Shown: positions 1 through 9,617, numbered from the stretch's first letter. The stretch is 64,000 nt of DNA from Nitrospira sp. CR1.1 (GCA_014055465.1 WIAF01000001.1:186001-250000); one strand, 5' to 3'. The notes: generated from the sequence alone by a model not told the origin. A program made the numbers and translations.

Positions 1-1639
1 TCATGCCACGTAGGTCACTCCCGGTCATGAGCCGGGGATTCGCCAGGCCGACTTGTCGCCCCACATGGGCCGCCACCAACCCCTGATCTCCCGTCACCAT
101 TTTTATCGACACCCCCAGCCGCTGGAGAAGGGCAATCGTGTCGACAATGCCGGCTTTCGGAGGATCGACGAAGACCAACAAGCCCAGGAACGTCATCCCT
201 GCTTCATGCTCCTTGGAAACGCGGTCGATGACGCCCAGATCACGGCAGGCCAGTCCGAGCGTGCGAAAGCCCTGCCCGCTGAGACCCCGCACCCGGTCCC
301 TGATCGACTCGCAGACCTGATCCATCGGCAGCAGGGTCCCGTCTTTCTGCTCCGCGTGCAGGCAGACCGCCAGCATACTTTCGACGGCGCCTTTGGTAAT
401 CAGAAGATGGGTGTGCGGAGTGGCCACCAGGACGGACAGCCGCTTGCGAACAAAATCGTAGGGCTCCTCTTCCACTTTACGATAGCCGGAGAGATCGAAG
501 GCGCGGTGACGACGCAGGGCTTCATCCAAGGGGTTCGGAAAGCCGGTTTCGAACATCGCGTTGATGTGACCATGGAACAACACCCGCTCGCTTGGCTGGC
601 CGTCGAGATCCAGCGCGGCATGGAGCCGCATAGAACCTTCGGTCAAGGTGCCGGTCTTGTCGGAGCACAACACATTCATGCTCCCGAAGTTTTCGATCGA
701 CGCCAGCCGCTTGACGACGACATGCTGCCGGGCCATGCGCCTCGCGCCGTGCGAGAGATTCACGCTGATGATGGCCGGCAGCAACTGCGGCGTCAGTCCG
801 ACCGCCAAGGCCATAGAGAAGAGAAAGGATTCGAGGACCGGCCGCTCAAGATAGACGTTCACGGCAAAGATCGCGAAGACGAGGAGGAGCGTCACTTCGA
901 GCAGCAGATAGCCGAATCGCCGGACTCCCCGCTCGAATTCCGTTTCGGGGGCCTTCAGCGCCATGCGGTGGGCGATACGGCCGAATTCCGTCTCCTGTCC
1001 CACCGCGACGATGACGACCCGGGCCTGCCCGCTGACGACATGGGTGCCGAGAAACAGACTGTTGGTACGGGTGGCCAACGGTGCGTCAGCAGCCAGCGTC
1101 GCCACTGATTTTTCGACCGGATACGTCTCCCCTGTCAAGGTGGCCTCATCGACGAACAGATCTTTCGCCTCCAGAAGCAACGCGTCGCCGGGGAGACTCG
1201 ATCCGGCCGACAGTTCAATGACGTCGCCTGGCACGATGTGGTCGGCCGGAACTTCGCACAGCTCGCCATCCCGCCATACGCGAGCCGTGATTTGCACGAG
1301 TGCCAGCAGTCCGGCGACGGCGCGCGCGGCGCTGTACTCCTGCCAGAAACTCAAACACGCGCCGGCCAGGATGATGCCCAGGATAATCAGCGCATCGCCG
1401 CGTTCTGCGAGGAAAAACGATACGCCTGAGGCAAAGAGCAAGATAAGGACGATGGGACTTCGAAACTGCGCCAGAAGGAGCCGCAACGGCCGGCCATTCC
1501 GCTGAGGCCTGAGCCTGACGGATGCACAGGTTGCCTGTCGCGCTTCAGCCTCGGCCGTGGCCAGCCCCTTTCGCGTGGCAGACAACTCTCGCAGCACATC
1601 ATCCGCAGACAGGGCCCAGAATGGTGTCTCCTTCAGCAT
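1..1639 (-). CDS. P-type cation ATPase, Mg2+-transporter (MgtA-like), 3' end cut by window edge
   Basis: Reading the minus strand from ATG 1639 gives an open frame of 546 codons with no stop before the left edge, so the gene is partial. Visible in order: an N-terminal cation-ATPase segment, two hydrophobic stretches, the actuator motif LTGE near residue 170, a membrane pair containing a Pro-Gln-Leu-Leu-Pro stretch where most P-type pumps have Pro-Glu-Gly, and the phosphorylation motif DKTGTLT with the acceptor Asp at about residue 327, followed by the nucleotide-binding and the start of the phosphorylation domain (MVTGD). The PQLLP motif is typical of type IIIB Mg2+ ATPases, so magnesium is the likely cargo. 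It starts 20 bp after the RND pump gene and is probably the last visible gene of that operon. Substrate is inferred from family only. Confidence 0.85.
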   Translation of the reverse strand, partial: MLKETPFWALSADDVLRELSATRKGLATAEAEARQATCASVRLRPQRNGRPLRLLLAQFRSPIVLILLFASGVSFFLAERGDALIILGIILAGACLSFWQEYSAARAVAGLLALVQITARVWRDGELCEVPADHIVPGDVIELSAGSSLPGDALLLEAKDLFVDEATLTGETYPVEKSVATLAADAPLATRTNSLFLGTHVVSGQARVVIVAVGQETEFGRIAHRMALKAPETEFERGVRRFGYLLLEVTLLLVFAIFAVNVYLERPVLESFLFSMALAVGLTPQLLPAIISVNLSHGARRMARQHVVVKRLASIENFGSMNVLCSDKTGTLTEGSMRLHAALDLDGQPSERVLFHGHINAMFETGFPNPLDEALRRHRAFDLSGYRKVEEEPYDFVRKRLSVLVATPHTHLLITKGAVESMLAVCLHAEQKDGTLLPMDQVCESIRDRVRGLSGQGFRTLGLACRDLGVIDRVSKEHEAGMTFLGLLVFVDPPKAGIVDTIALLQRLGVSIKMVTGDQGLVAAHVGRQVGLANPRLMTGSDLRGM

Positions 1640-1658
1640 GGGTTCAAACCGGAGTTGT

Positions 1659-4600
1659 CTACACCCACTCCGGAGCATGTTCCTTCGCAACGTCCTGTTC
1701 GGCGAACGTGCGGTACAAGGCAGGCAGCACCAGCAATGTCAAGGCGGTCGACGTGAACAGGCCTCCGACAACCACCGTCGCCAAGGGCCGCTGCACTTCA
1801 GCGCCAATCCCCTGCGCCATCACCAGCGGGAGGAGACCCAGGAGGGTCGTCATCATCGTCATCACGACCGGACGAAGCCGCAGGACGCACCCCGTCACGA
1901 TCGCCGCCTCCGTCTGCTGCCCCTCGTTCCGCAACTGATTGATATACGAGACGAGCACGATGCCGTTGCCGACCGCCAACCCGAACAGTTCGATGAAGCC
2001 GATCGACGCAGGCACGCTCAAATACTGATCGCTGAGCCACAGCGAGACCACGCCTCCGATCAACGCGAACGGCAGATTCAGAATAATCAACCCGGCATAC
2101 CGCAGCGAATGAAACGCCCAAAAGAGCAGAAAGAACACCAACCCGAGCGTGACCGGCACCACCAGTAGCAACCGCGCGTTCGCCCGTTCCATATTCTCGA
2201 ACGCGCCGCCCCAGGCCACGGTATATCCTTGCGGCAATCGAATGTGCGCAGCCAACCGCTTCCGGCCTTCGTCCACGACACCGCCGATGTCGCGCCCCAC
2301 GACATTGAACCCGATATAGATCCGCCGCTTCGCGTGTTCGCGGCTGATTCTCGCCGGACCTTCCCGCATCTCGATCGCGGCGAGTTCGCTCAAGGGAATC
2401 GGCGCGCCCGATGCCGATCGTACCCGAATGTCTCCGATCGCGCCGATGCTGTTGCGCGAGTGCTCCGGGAACCGGAGGATCAGCTGAAATCGCCGCTCCC
2501 CCTCATACACCTGCGTCGCAGGTTTCCCCCCGACCGCCGTGGTTATGATGTCCTGCACATCCGAAACGTTGATCCCGTATCGCGCGATCTTCTCCCGGTC
2601 GATATCGATCGTCAGATACGGCTGACCGGCCACCTGTTCAACCTTGACGTCTTTCACTCCCCCGATCGTCCGCATGAGGTCTGCGATCCGTTCGGCATGC
2701 TGATACAGCAGATCGAGATCGTCGCCGAACAACTTGATGGCGCATTCGGTCCTGATCCCGGAAATCAGCTCGTCGACCCGTTCCTGGATCGGTTGGCTCA
2801 TCAGCACGGAAATGCCGGGAATTTCCGCCAGGCGGTTCCTGATCGCATCGACCAGATCGGCCTGCGTGTGCGCAGTGGTCCAGGTCTCGCGCGGGCGTAG
2901 CGTCACGATCGGGTCGCTTTCATTAGGCTCCTCCGGACCGACCGCGATGTCCGCCCGCCCGATCTTGCTCACCGACATCCGCACTTCCGGAAACTCCAGC
3001 ATGACTTGTTGTGTCTGTTTTTCTATCGCGATCGATTCTTCCAGTGATACACTCGGCAACCGCACGATCTGCGGCGTCAGCGCGCCCTCCTCCAGAATCG
3101 GAATAAACTCCCGCCCGACGAACGGCAACAGACTCACACTGGCCAGCACGATCGCCGTCGACCCCAGCAACACTAGGGCGCGATGGTCCAGCGTCCACCG
3201 AAGCACCGGCTGATACCGCATCTTCATCCACCGGGTCAGCCGGGTCTCTTCCGGATGGTCGCCGCGCAAGATCAGCGAGGCCAGGACCGGAGACAGGGTC
3301 AATGTCACGAGCACCGAGGCCAACAGGGAAATGACCAACGTGTAGGCCAGGGGGGCGAACATCTTTCCTTCCATGCCGTGCAATGTCATCAAGGGCAGAA
3401 ACACGACGCTGATGATGAGGATCCCGAAGAGGATCGGCCGCCCCACCTCGTTCGTCGCCCGCAGAACCACCTCCAGCCGGGAACGTTCCTGCATCCGGTT
3501 CTCCGACAAATGGCGATAGATGTTTTCCACCACGACCAGCGAGCCGTCGGCGATTTCGCCGATGCCGATCGCCAGCCCCCCCAGGGTCATGAGGTTGGCG
3601 GACAATCCCAGCCGCTGCATCACCACAAACGTGATCAACGGCGTCACCAGCAGCGAGACTGTCACGACGATCGCGCTTCGCACATGGCCGAGGAACAGGA
3701 AAAAAACCAGCGTGACCAGCACGACGCCCTCGATCAACGCATCGCGCACGGTATGAATGGCGGCTGTCACGAGCTCGATACGGTCGTAGAACGGCACGAT
3801 GGCGAGCCCTTCGGGCAGGATTCCCTCCCGCTGAATCGCGTCGGCTCGTTGCTTCACCGCCTGAACCACCTCCCGGGCATTGCCGCCTCGCAGCATCAAC
3901 ACCGTCCCAGCCACCACCTCCCGCTCCCCGTTCAGCACGGCGGCCCCATGGCGCACCGCATGGCCGATACGGACGTCCGCCACATCCCGCACGAACACCG
4001 GCACCCCGCCTGCTTCCTTGACCACGATGCGCTCGATGTCGGCCAGGCTTTTGATGAGCCCCAACCCGCGCACGATGGCGCGTTCAGCATGCCGTTCGAG
4101 TACATTGCCGCCGGCATTGGCATTGTTGCGTTCCACGGCATCAAAAATATCGCGCAACGTGAGGCCGTATTTCCGCAACCTGTCGGGATCCACCAGTACC
4201 TGATACTGCTTGACCAAACCGCCGAGGCCGTTCACCTCGATGACGCCCGGCACGCTCTTCAATAAGGGACGCAGCACCCAGTCCTGCACCGTCCGCTGAG
4301 AGGTCAGCTCGTCCTCCACCAGCGCAGCATCGCGCGCCGGATGCTGTGCGCTATCGAGATAATACTGATAGATCTCTCCGAGCCCGGTCGTCACCGGCGC
4401 GAGAACCGGCTCCATGCCAGCCGGCAACCGCTCCCGCACCGCCATGATCCGTTCCAGCACAAGCTGACGGGCGAAATACACATCCACATCGTCCTCGAAC
4501 ACCACCGTCAATTGAGAGAGCGCAAATTTGGAGATGGAGCGAATTTCCGTCAGTCCCGGCAATCCGTTCATTTGCAGCTCGATCGGATAGGTAATGAACC

Positions 4601-4787
4601 GCTCCACTTCAACCGGGGAGAGGCCGGGCGCTTCCGTCAGCACCTGCACTTGCACGTTGGTCACGTCGGGATAGGCGTCGATGGGAATCGATTGGAAGGC
4701 GAAGAGGCCTGCCGCCGCGCAGAAACAGGCCAGGCCCAGGATGAGAATTCGCTGGCGCAGGGAGAATTCCAGCAGGGCGGCAATCAT
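1659..4787 (-). CDS. Heavy-metal efflux RND pump, inner-membrane subunit (CusA/CzcA family)
   Basis: A 1042-residue protein, the usual length for HME-RND pumps. It has one N-terminal membrane helix, a large periplasmic porter domain, a central block of helices including the intramembrane motif around GIGEIADGSLVVVEN (the Asp and Glu needed for proton relay are present), a second periplasmic domain and a last block of helices. It should export a metal cation across the envelope by proton antiport together with the adaptor encoded just upstream. The ATG overlaps the adaptor stop by 4 bp (ATGA), so the two are translationally coupled. No outer-membrane channel gene lies next to them in the window; it could be beyond the left edge or elsewhere. 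Whether Cu/Ag or Co/Zn/Cd is the substrate cannot be decided by eye. Confidence 0.93.
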   Translation of the reverse strand: MIAALLEFSLRQRILILGLACFCAAAGLFAFQSIPIDAYPDVTNVQVQVLTEAPGLSPVEVERFITYPIELQMNGLPGLTEIRSISKFALSQLTVVFEDDVDVYFARQLVLERIMAVRERLPAGMEPVLAPVTTGLGEIYQYYLDSAQHPARDAALVEDELTSQRTVQDWVLRPLLKSVPGVIEVNGLGGLVKQYQVLVDPDRLRKYGLTLRDIFDAVERNNANAGGNVLERHAERAIVRGLGLIKSLADIERIVVKEAGGVPVFVRDVADVRIGHAVRHGAAVLNGEREVVAGTVLMLRGGNAREVVQAVKQRADAIQREGILPEGLAIVPFYDRIELVTAAIHTVRDALIEGVVLVTLVFFLFLGHVRSAIVVTVSLLVTPLITFVVMQRLGLSANLMTLGGLAIGIGEIADGSLVVVENIYRHLSENRMQERSRLEVVLRATNEVGRPILFGILIISVVFLPLMTLHGMEGKMFAPLAYTLVISLLASVLVTLTLSPVLASLILRGDHPEETRLTRWMKMRYQPVLRWTLDHRALVLLGSTAIVLASVSLLPFVGREFIPILEEGALTPQIVRLPSVSLEESIAIEKQTQQVMLEFPEVRMSVSKIGRADIAVGPEEPNESDPIVTLRPRETWTTAHTQADLVDAIRNRLAEIPGISVLMSQPIQERVDELISGIRTECAIKLFGDDLDLLYQHAERIADLMRTIGGVKDVKVEQVAGQPYLTIDIDREKIARYGINVSDVQDIITTAVGGKPATQVYEGERRFQLILRFPEHSRNSIGAIGDIRVRSASGAPIPLSELAAIEMREGPARISREHAKRRIYIGFNVVGRDIGGVVDEGRKRLAAHIRLPQGYTVAWGGAFENMERANARLLLVVPVTLGLVFFLLFWAFHSLRYAGLIILNLPFALIGGVVSLWLSDQYLSVPASIGFIELFGLAVGNGIVLVSYINQLRNEGQQTEAAIVTGCVLRLRPVVMTMMTTLLGLLPLVMAQGIGAEVQRPLATVVVGGLFTSTALTLLVLPALYRTFAEQDVAKEHAPEWV

Positions 4788-6022
4788 TGCGTGGGCTCGA
4801 TCTTGTGAATATCGAGTTCGGACTTGATCGCAAAGGCTCCCTTGACGACCACGTCTTCCCCTTCGCGCACCCCCTCCAGGACGATGACCTGCCCGTCTTG
4901 TTCATCGCCCAGCAAGACCCGGCGCGGCTCGAATCGATTTTCTCCCTGCCGCACGAACAGGACCTTGCCCCCTCCGTCCTGTTGTATGGCGGCCAGCGGC
5001 ACCGCCACCGCAGCCGGTCGCGGCGAGGCATCGACGCGAACCATCGCGAACATCTCCGGCTTCAAGGCCCGGTCCGGATTGGGCACGGTGACACGGATGC
5101 GCATCGTTCTGGTTGCCGGGTCAAGCACATCGCTGATGTAGGTCATGCGGCCGGAAAATAAACCATGGGGGTACGCCGCGACGACGACGTGGACCGTCTG
5201 ATTCGGATGAATAAACTGAACGTCTTTCTCCGGGACGCTGGCGACGACCCAGACATCGGACAGGTCGGCGATGGTGAAACAGTTCCGCGAGGTCTCTACG
5301 ACTTCGCCGCGCGTCAGATTGCGCATGATCACGCGCCCCGCGAACGGCGCCCGGATCGCGATGTCGGAACGGATCGTCCGCTCCCGTTCGAGACGTTGAA
5401 TTTCCTGATCCGCCACACCAAGAAGGGTGAGCCGATGACCCGCCTCCCTCGCATCGGCCTGCGCCGTTTTCATCTCCGCCTCCCGGCGTTGCAATTCGGC
5501 CACACTGATGGCGCGATGCTCATGCAGATTGGCCGCCCGCTCATGCGCGAGCTGGGCTTCGTGCTGCCGCGCCACCGCCTTGAGATAAACCCCCTCCGCC
5601 ATGCCCAATTCCGTGCTATCGAGCAATGCCAGCCGTTCGCCTTTCCTCACGTCCTTGCCCACATCGACCAGCACGTCAACCACCCGGCCCCGGATCAGCG
5701 TCGTGACTTCTGCCAATTCGTTTTCATTGGCATGCACCGTTGCTGGAAACTCGCGATGCGGGACAAACGGCTCTTTCTTCACGGTCAGGATCTGAATACC
5801 TGCCCGGGCCATTTCGGAAGCAGTCAGCTCCACCACTCCATCGGTAGCTCTGTTTGCGGGTTTGGCGGTTGGCGGCGGAGCCACCGGATCCCGGTCACAA
5901 CCCATCCCGCCCATCAGGAGCGGCAGCGACAGCACCGCGCAACCCGCGAGGCGAAGCGAGCCGCCAGGCCGCCAAAGCCGCCGCCTGAACTCAGACGTGA
6001 AGGCCGCTACTCGAAAGGTCAT
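4784..6022 (-). CDS. RND efflux periplasmic adaptor (membrane fusion protein, CusB/CzcB-like)
   Basis: 412 residues. The N terminus has a long hydrophobic export signal ending near Cys42, which may be a lipid anchor although the lipobox is not canonical. Then come the biotinyl/lipoyl-like half motif (VRKGERLALLDS), a helical hairpin rich in Glu, Ala and Arg, the second lipoyl half (IRAPFAGRVIMR) and the beta-barrel and membrane-proximal domains (LKPEMFAMVRV). This is the classic adaptor order. It links the RND pump to an outer-membrane channel. It is the first gene of the operon; a perfect inverted repeat sits 20-60 bp upstream of the start and could be an operator. There is no His/Met-rich N-terminal metal-binding extension. 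Confidence 0.92.
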   Translation of the reverse strand: MTFRVAAFTSEFRRRLWRPGGSLRLAGCAVLSLPLLMGGMGCDRDPVAPPPTAKPANRATDGVVELTASEMARAGIQILTVKKEPFVPHREFPATVHANENELAEVTTLIRGRVVDVLVDVGKDVRKGERLALLDSTELGMAEGVYLKAVARQHEAQLAHERAANLHEHRAISVAELQRREAEMKTAQADAREAGHRLTLLGVADQEIQRLERERTIRSDIAIRAPFAGRVIMRNLTRGEVVETSRNCFTIADLSDVWVVASVPEKDVQFIHPNQTVHVVVAAYPHGLFSGRMTYISDVLDPATRTMRIRVTVPNPDRALKPEMFAMVRVDASPRPAAVAVPLAAIQQDGGGKVLFVRQGENRFEPRRVLLGDEQDGQVIVLEGVREGEDVVVKGAFAIKSELDIHKIEPTQ

Positions 6023-6041
6023 GCGTTAATGGTCTGATCCA

Positions 6042-6081
6042 GCATGTTCCCTGCTGTTCTCAGACACAGCAGGGAACATGC
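6042..6081. repeat. Perfect 16-bp inverted repeat upstream of the efflux operon
   Basis: Arms at 6042-6057 (gcatgttccctgctgt) and 6066-6081 are exact reverse complements around an 8-bp spacer. The site lies between the stop of the universal stress protein gene (6216) and the efflux adaptor start (6022), both on the minus strand. There is no run of T after it in either direction, so a simple intrinsic terminator is unlikely; an operator for a metal-responsive repressor, or a processed RNA hairpin, fits better. Confidence 0.6.
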
Positions 6082-6215
6082 CGCGGGGGAGTCGGGATTT
6101 CACGGGGAATGACACGTCCATCGCAGCGTTTTGCTACGCTACCGGGAGGGGAAACGGGGTGAAATGCCACAGCGGCCTTCTTCGCCTCCAGGAATGCGCC
6201 GCTGGAGAGTCCGCC

Positions 6216-7070
6216 TTATCGGACCACAAGAACCGAACAGGTGCTGTGCTGCACGACCTTGGTGGACACGCTCCCAAGCAGGAACCGGGCGACCGCGCCC
6301 ATCCCCTTGGCCCCGGTCACAATCAGATCCACCTTTTTCTTGGACGCCACTTTCAAGATCTCATCAGCCGGTTTGCCAAGTTGCACGACTTCATCCACGA
6401 CGTAGCCGGCCTTGATCAGTTTGTTGGCGCATTGCTCCACCAGGCGGGCGCCAGCCTCTTTCAACTCCGGATACTTCAGGAACGGCATCGCATGCATTAC
6501 CACCACATCGATCGGCTCCAATCCTTCCCGGGCTTCAGGCTGAAGCCTGGTCAAGAGAAACCGCAGGGCTTTGTCCGACGCCTTCGATCCATCCGCTGCG
6601 AAGAGAATCCGGCTCACCGGACGCGGCTCCTCCTTCACGACCAGCACCGAGCAGGGGGCATGCAAGGTGACCTGTGTCGAGATACTGCCCAGCATCAACC
6701 GGTCGAGGGCATCCAAGCCGCGACTTCCGATCGCCACCACGCCGTCCCGCTGAGGAGCCCGATCCAGAATCGTCGGACCGGCAGGACCGCGCACCGACAC
6801 CAGCTTTCCCTTCAGCTTCAGGGATCCCATTTGAGCCTTGGCTTCGGTCATGGTCTTTTTTCCGCGCGCCTCGATACGCTTGATTTCTTCTTGAATGAAC
6901 GGCTCGTTCCCGATCACCACGGGCTGAAACATGAAGGGCGCGCGCAAGGCCTCGACATCTGTCACATGCAGGAGCGTCACGTCCGGCTTCTCCGCAAAGG
7001 GCATTCTCGCCACCCACTCCGTCGCCCACTTGCCGTACTTTGATCCATCAGTCGCAATCAACACTTTCAT
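6216..7070 (-). CDS. Tandem universal stress protein (two UspA domains)
   Basis: 284 residues from ATG 7070, which follows a GAGGGA site; the frame remains open upstream to a TTG but that segment has no USP character. Two UspA domains of about 140 residues each are visible, both starting with the typical beta strand (MKVLIATDGS; RILFAADGS) and both ending with the ATP-binding pattern G-2x-G-9x-G-S (GSRG...GSIST and GAKG...GSVST). It is therefore of the nucleotide-binding class. These cytoplasmic proteins are stress or dormancy factors of mostly unknown mechanism. It is monocistronic by position, 190 bp upstream of the efflux operon. Confidence 0.92.
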   Translation of the reverse strand: MKVLIATDGSKYGKWATEWVARMPFAEKPDVTLLHVTDVEALRAPFMFQPVVIGNEPFIQEEIKRIEARGKKTMTEAKAQMGSLKLKGKLVSVRGPAGPTILDRAPQRDGVVAIGSRGLDALDRLMLGSISTQVTLHAPCSVLVVKEEPRPVSRILFAADGSKASDKALRFLLTRLQPEAREGLEPIDVVVMHAMPFLKYPELKEAGARLVEQCANKLIKAGYVVDEVVQLGKPADEILKVASKKKVDLIVTGAKGMGAVARFLLGSVSTKVVQHSTCSVLVVR

Positions 7071-7846
7071 AGGTTGTCCCTCATCGTTCAATCTGTTGCC
7101 GGGAATATCACTAACGTCCAGCAAGACCCGCGCCAGGTTGCCGCATCTTCGCCTCAACCGGTCGGCGGGTCAAGAGTCACTTTCCGGTGGCACTGAAGAG
7201 AGCAGGCTCCACGAGGCCACCTCGACCACAACATCTCTTCGTGGGCAACTGCCGGTGTGATTTCAGACAGGGAGCGCGCAGGCAGACCGGGGAAGGAATA
7301 GGAGGATAGACAGGACGCGAGTAGCAGCAACCAGGGCGCGCGCGATCAGTTCATGCGGCCATAGACTCCGACAGAGCGTGGCGCCGTGCAACCGATATTT
7401 TCCTGCTGCCAGGCACAGCGTTTTTCGGCTCCTTCACCCGCCTTGCGCCGGGTCGCGTTGCGCAGCAGAGACCAGACTGACCGCAAAAATTCCCAACTGA
7501 ATAAGGGCGGGCGGGCGTCTTTCCCTTCGGCATGGCACCAGGCGCTCCACCTCCCTGAGCGCACCTTCCGTGACGCCGCGACTCGAGACATTCGCCGTTG
7601 ACTATTCACGTGTCATCCTCCTTCATGTCGCTGAAGATCCTGAGCAACGTCCTGCGCCTTATCGATCGGATCTCACGATCATGACCGTAGCACGCGATCG
7701 TCGATCCTCAAATCGGAATTGAATTTGATCCGGTCCACGATCGGTGGCATCGACCCGGCATCGCACAAGCCTGGATTCGTCCGGTTGATTCTTACGGCAA
7801 TTGGAGTCACAGTACCTGTCGGGGATTTCTTGGAGGGTACGCATTG
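7071..7846. other. Intergenic region with one doubtful small ORF
   Basis: Apart from the 87-codon minus-strand ORF listed separately, nothing here looks coding. The region holds the divergent upstream sequences of the USP gene (minus) and the GNAT gene (plus), so promoters for both are expected, but I see no convincing consensus. A plus-strand stretch near 7590-7650 would read V-D-Y-S-R-V-I-L-L-H-V-A-E, USP-like by chance or as a relic. Confidence 0.4.
7346..7609 (-). CDS. Small basic hypothetical protein, doubtful
   Basis: An 87-residue frame starting at GTG 7609, seven bases after a very strong Shine-Dalgarno AAGGAGG. The product is Arg- and Trp-rich with no signal peptide, membrane helix or known motif, and its composition looks like translated random G+C-rich DNA. 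The ribosome-binding site is the only real evidence for it. It may be a genuine small gene, a decayed gene whose start survives, or chance. Confidence 0.35.
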   Translation of the reverse strand: MNSQRRMSRVAASRKVRSGRWSAWCHAEGKDARPPLFSWEFLRSVWSLLRNATRRKAGEGAEKRCAWQQENIGCTAPRSVGVYGRMN

Positions 7847-8302
7847 ATGCCGAAGACTGACGCACACATCCGCGTAGAGCTCGTCGGCTGGCCCCAGGCC
7901 GAACGGTTGATTCGGCCCATCCGGAAAATCGTCTTTATCGATGAGCAGGGGGTACCGAAGGAGCTGGAGTGGGATGGGCTCGATTCACATTGTGCCCATG
8001 TGCTGGCCTTGAACGAACGCCGTGACGCCATCGGCACAGCGCGCATGCAAGCGAACGGCACGATCGGCAGAATGGCCGTTCTCAAAGACTGGCGCGGTCG
8101 CGGCGCGGGCCGCGCGTTGCTTTCCGCATTACTCGACCTCGCGGTGAGACAAGGGCTCGCCCGCGTCACTCTCTCGGCCCAAACCCACGCGATCGGTTTC
8201 TATGAGCAGGCAGGATTCCGCATAGTCGGCGAGCCGTTCATGGATGCCGGTATTCCGCATCGGAAGATGGTGAAGGACCTACTGAAGCCGGAAGCGGGAT
8301 AA
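7847..8302 (+). CDS. GNAT-family N-acetyltransferase
   Basis: 151 residues from ATG 7847, nine bases after TGGAGGG; a TTG one codon earlier is less likely. The N-terminal part carries the FIDEQGVPKELEWDGLD block typical of a widespread group of small GNAT enzymes, then the acetyl-CoA-binding motif A (RMAVLKDWRGRGAGRALL, with the R-x-x-G-x-G/A loop) and the C-terminal FYEQAGF motif B. It transfers an acetyl group from acetyl-CoA to an unknown amine. It stands alone, ahead of the methyltransferase gene by about 90 bp. Confidence 0.9.
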   Translation: MPKTDAHIRVELVGWPQAERLIRPIRKIVFIDEQGVPKELEWDGLDSHCAHVLALNERRDAIGTARMQANGTIGRMAVLKDWRGRGAGRALLSALLDLAVRQGLARVTLSAQTHAIGFYEQAGFRIVGEPFMDAGIPHRKMVKDLLKPEAG

Positions 8303-8392
8303 CAGAACCGTGGGCAAGCGCCCTCGTCAGCCGATGCTCTCCATTGCGTTTTTCATTGGAAAAGCCGGCGACCTACGAGACACTTTCCCGGT

Positions 8393-9223
8393 ATGACGAC
8401 GGCACCGCTCACGACACCGGACGCCTCACCCGCATGGCCGCCGCAGGATCACCGCTACTCTCTCGTTCAGCGCTGCCGCTCGCTCTATCATGCGATGTGG
8501 TATCGCCTCTCCGAGCGGATGCGGTGGTCGAGACGGCCGTATCATGAAACGCCGATCGGCTGCCTCTCCGGGTTGGCATCCTGGCAAATCACGCGCATTG
8601 ACGAATTGCGGACGCGGTATGACGTGCGCTTCGAGTCTCAGTACGGCCACCATACCGCGCTGGCCAACTATGCCTATCTCGATCTGCTGGACCGGGCCTG
8701 GACGATCGCGAACCGGCCGGTTCCTCAGGGGATCGTCGTCACGGATGTGGGGTGCGCAAACTTTTGGTACGCGCGAACCCTTCACGCATTCTTTCGTCCG
8801 GTGGCGTTGACCGGTGTGGATGTGGAAGGCTTCCGGCTCTACCCGACCGGATACAGCCGCTATGATGCCGCCTGCGGATACATAGCGCATCTTCCGCAGA
8901 CGACATTTCTGGTGGCGAACTATTGCGAGGTGGAGCGTCCGACTGACGTGGTCACCGCCTGGTACCCCTTCGTGACGCCGTCGCCTGTCCTCGCATGGCG
9001 ACTTCCCCTGACGGTCTTTTCACCTGCACAATTGTTTCATAGGATCGCGCGCAACCTGACAGCGCAAGGCCTGTTCTTCATGGTGAACCAGGGGGCCGGG
9101 GAGGCTGCAATCGCCGCGCGCTACTGCCGCACAGCGGGGCTTCATTTCCTGGGCCAGTGGGTTCATCCACGCCCGCTGCGCGCAAGACCCCATCCTCCGG
9201 TCGCTTCCTGGTGGACCGCCTAG
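8393..9223 (+). CDS. Putative class I SAM-dependent methyltransferase
   Basis: 276 residues. Around residues 115-130 is a glycine-poor version of motif I (VVTDVGCANFWYA) followed by an acidic strand end (LTGVDVEG), as in Rossmann-fold methyltransferases; the later VTAWYPFVTPSPVLAW would correspond to motif IV. The rest is unfamiliar. The ATG at 8393 has no clear ribosome-binding site, so the true start could be downstream. Substrate unknown. A general Rossmann-like protein without methyltransferase activity is the alternative. Confidence 0.7.
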   Translation: MTTAPLTTPDASPAWPPQDHRYSLVQRCRSLYHAMWYRLSERMRWSRRPYHETPIGCLSGLASWQITRIDELRTRYDVRFESQYGHHTALANYAYLDLLDRAWTIANRPVPQGIVVTDVGCANFWYARTLHAFFRPVALTGVDVEGFRLYPTGYSRYDAACGYIAHLPQTTFLVANYCEVERPTDVVTAWYPFVTPSPVLAWRLPLTVFSPAQLFHRIARNLTAQGLFFMVNQGAGEAAIAARYCRTAGLHFLGQWVHPRPLRARPHPPVASWWTA

Positions 9224-9617
9224 CCCGCTACTGTGGCTACTTGGCCGGTCAGATGATTGAGGGCGCCACGCTCCACGATGGGAGAGCAAGGTCCGGGCGA
9301 TCTTCACGATGTTGACGATGTGGTCGTCGAGATCGACTTCGAAACGCACAAAGTCCCCCTTCGCACACGATTCCCGCTCATCATGACCGCCTCTCCCGTG
9401 CCGGGTGCACGACCAGGCATGAGTTCCTTACCGAACATCCTCACTCTGCTCCCCACCCCTGATGCAGTCTGTTGCCGATGGTGATAATCCCGACTATCCG
9501 TCGCAACGTGAAGTCGTCTGCGCGACGCAACGGTCTGATGGTGTCGACGGAAAAGAGAGTTGCAGAAACTCCAGGCGGCGGAAACACACGAGATTGGAGC
9601 ACAGAAGCTCCGCGCGG
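9224..9617. other. Gap with a possible decayed small minus-strand gene
   Basis: No intact gene. On the minus strand, after AAGGGGG at the right distance, GTG 9349 opens a frame that begins with a protein-like, amphipathic stretch (RFEVDLDDHIVNIVKIARTL) and then loses that character; in the next frame the sequence continues plausibly as ALNHLTGQVATVAG to a TAG near 9222. A single-base indel near 9260-9270 would join them into a product of roughly 42 residues. This is suggestive only. Confidence 0.25.

Noticed and set aside
53-1108. Long plus-strand open frame (351 codons)
   Set aside because: It is the antisense of the partial MgtA-like ATPase, which shows DKTGTLT and TGE motifs on the minus strand.
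7590-7700. USP-like peptide VILLHVAEDPEQ on the plus strand
   Set aside because: Too short, no start with a ribosome-binding site, and the same bases hold the Shine-Dalgarno of a minus-strand small ORF. Possibly a relic, but not supportable.
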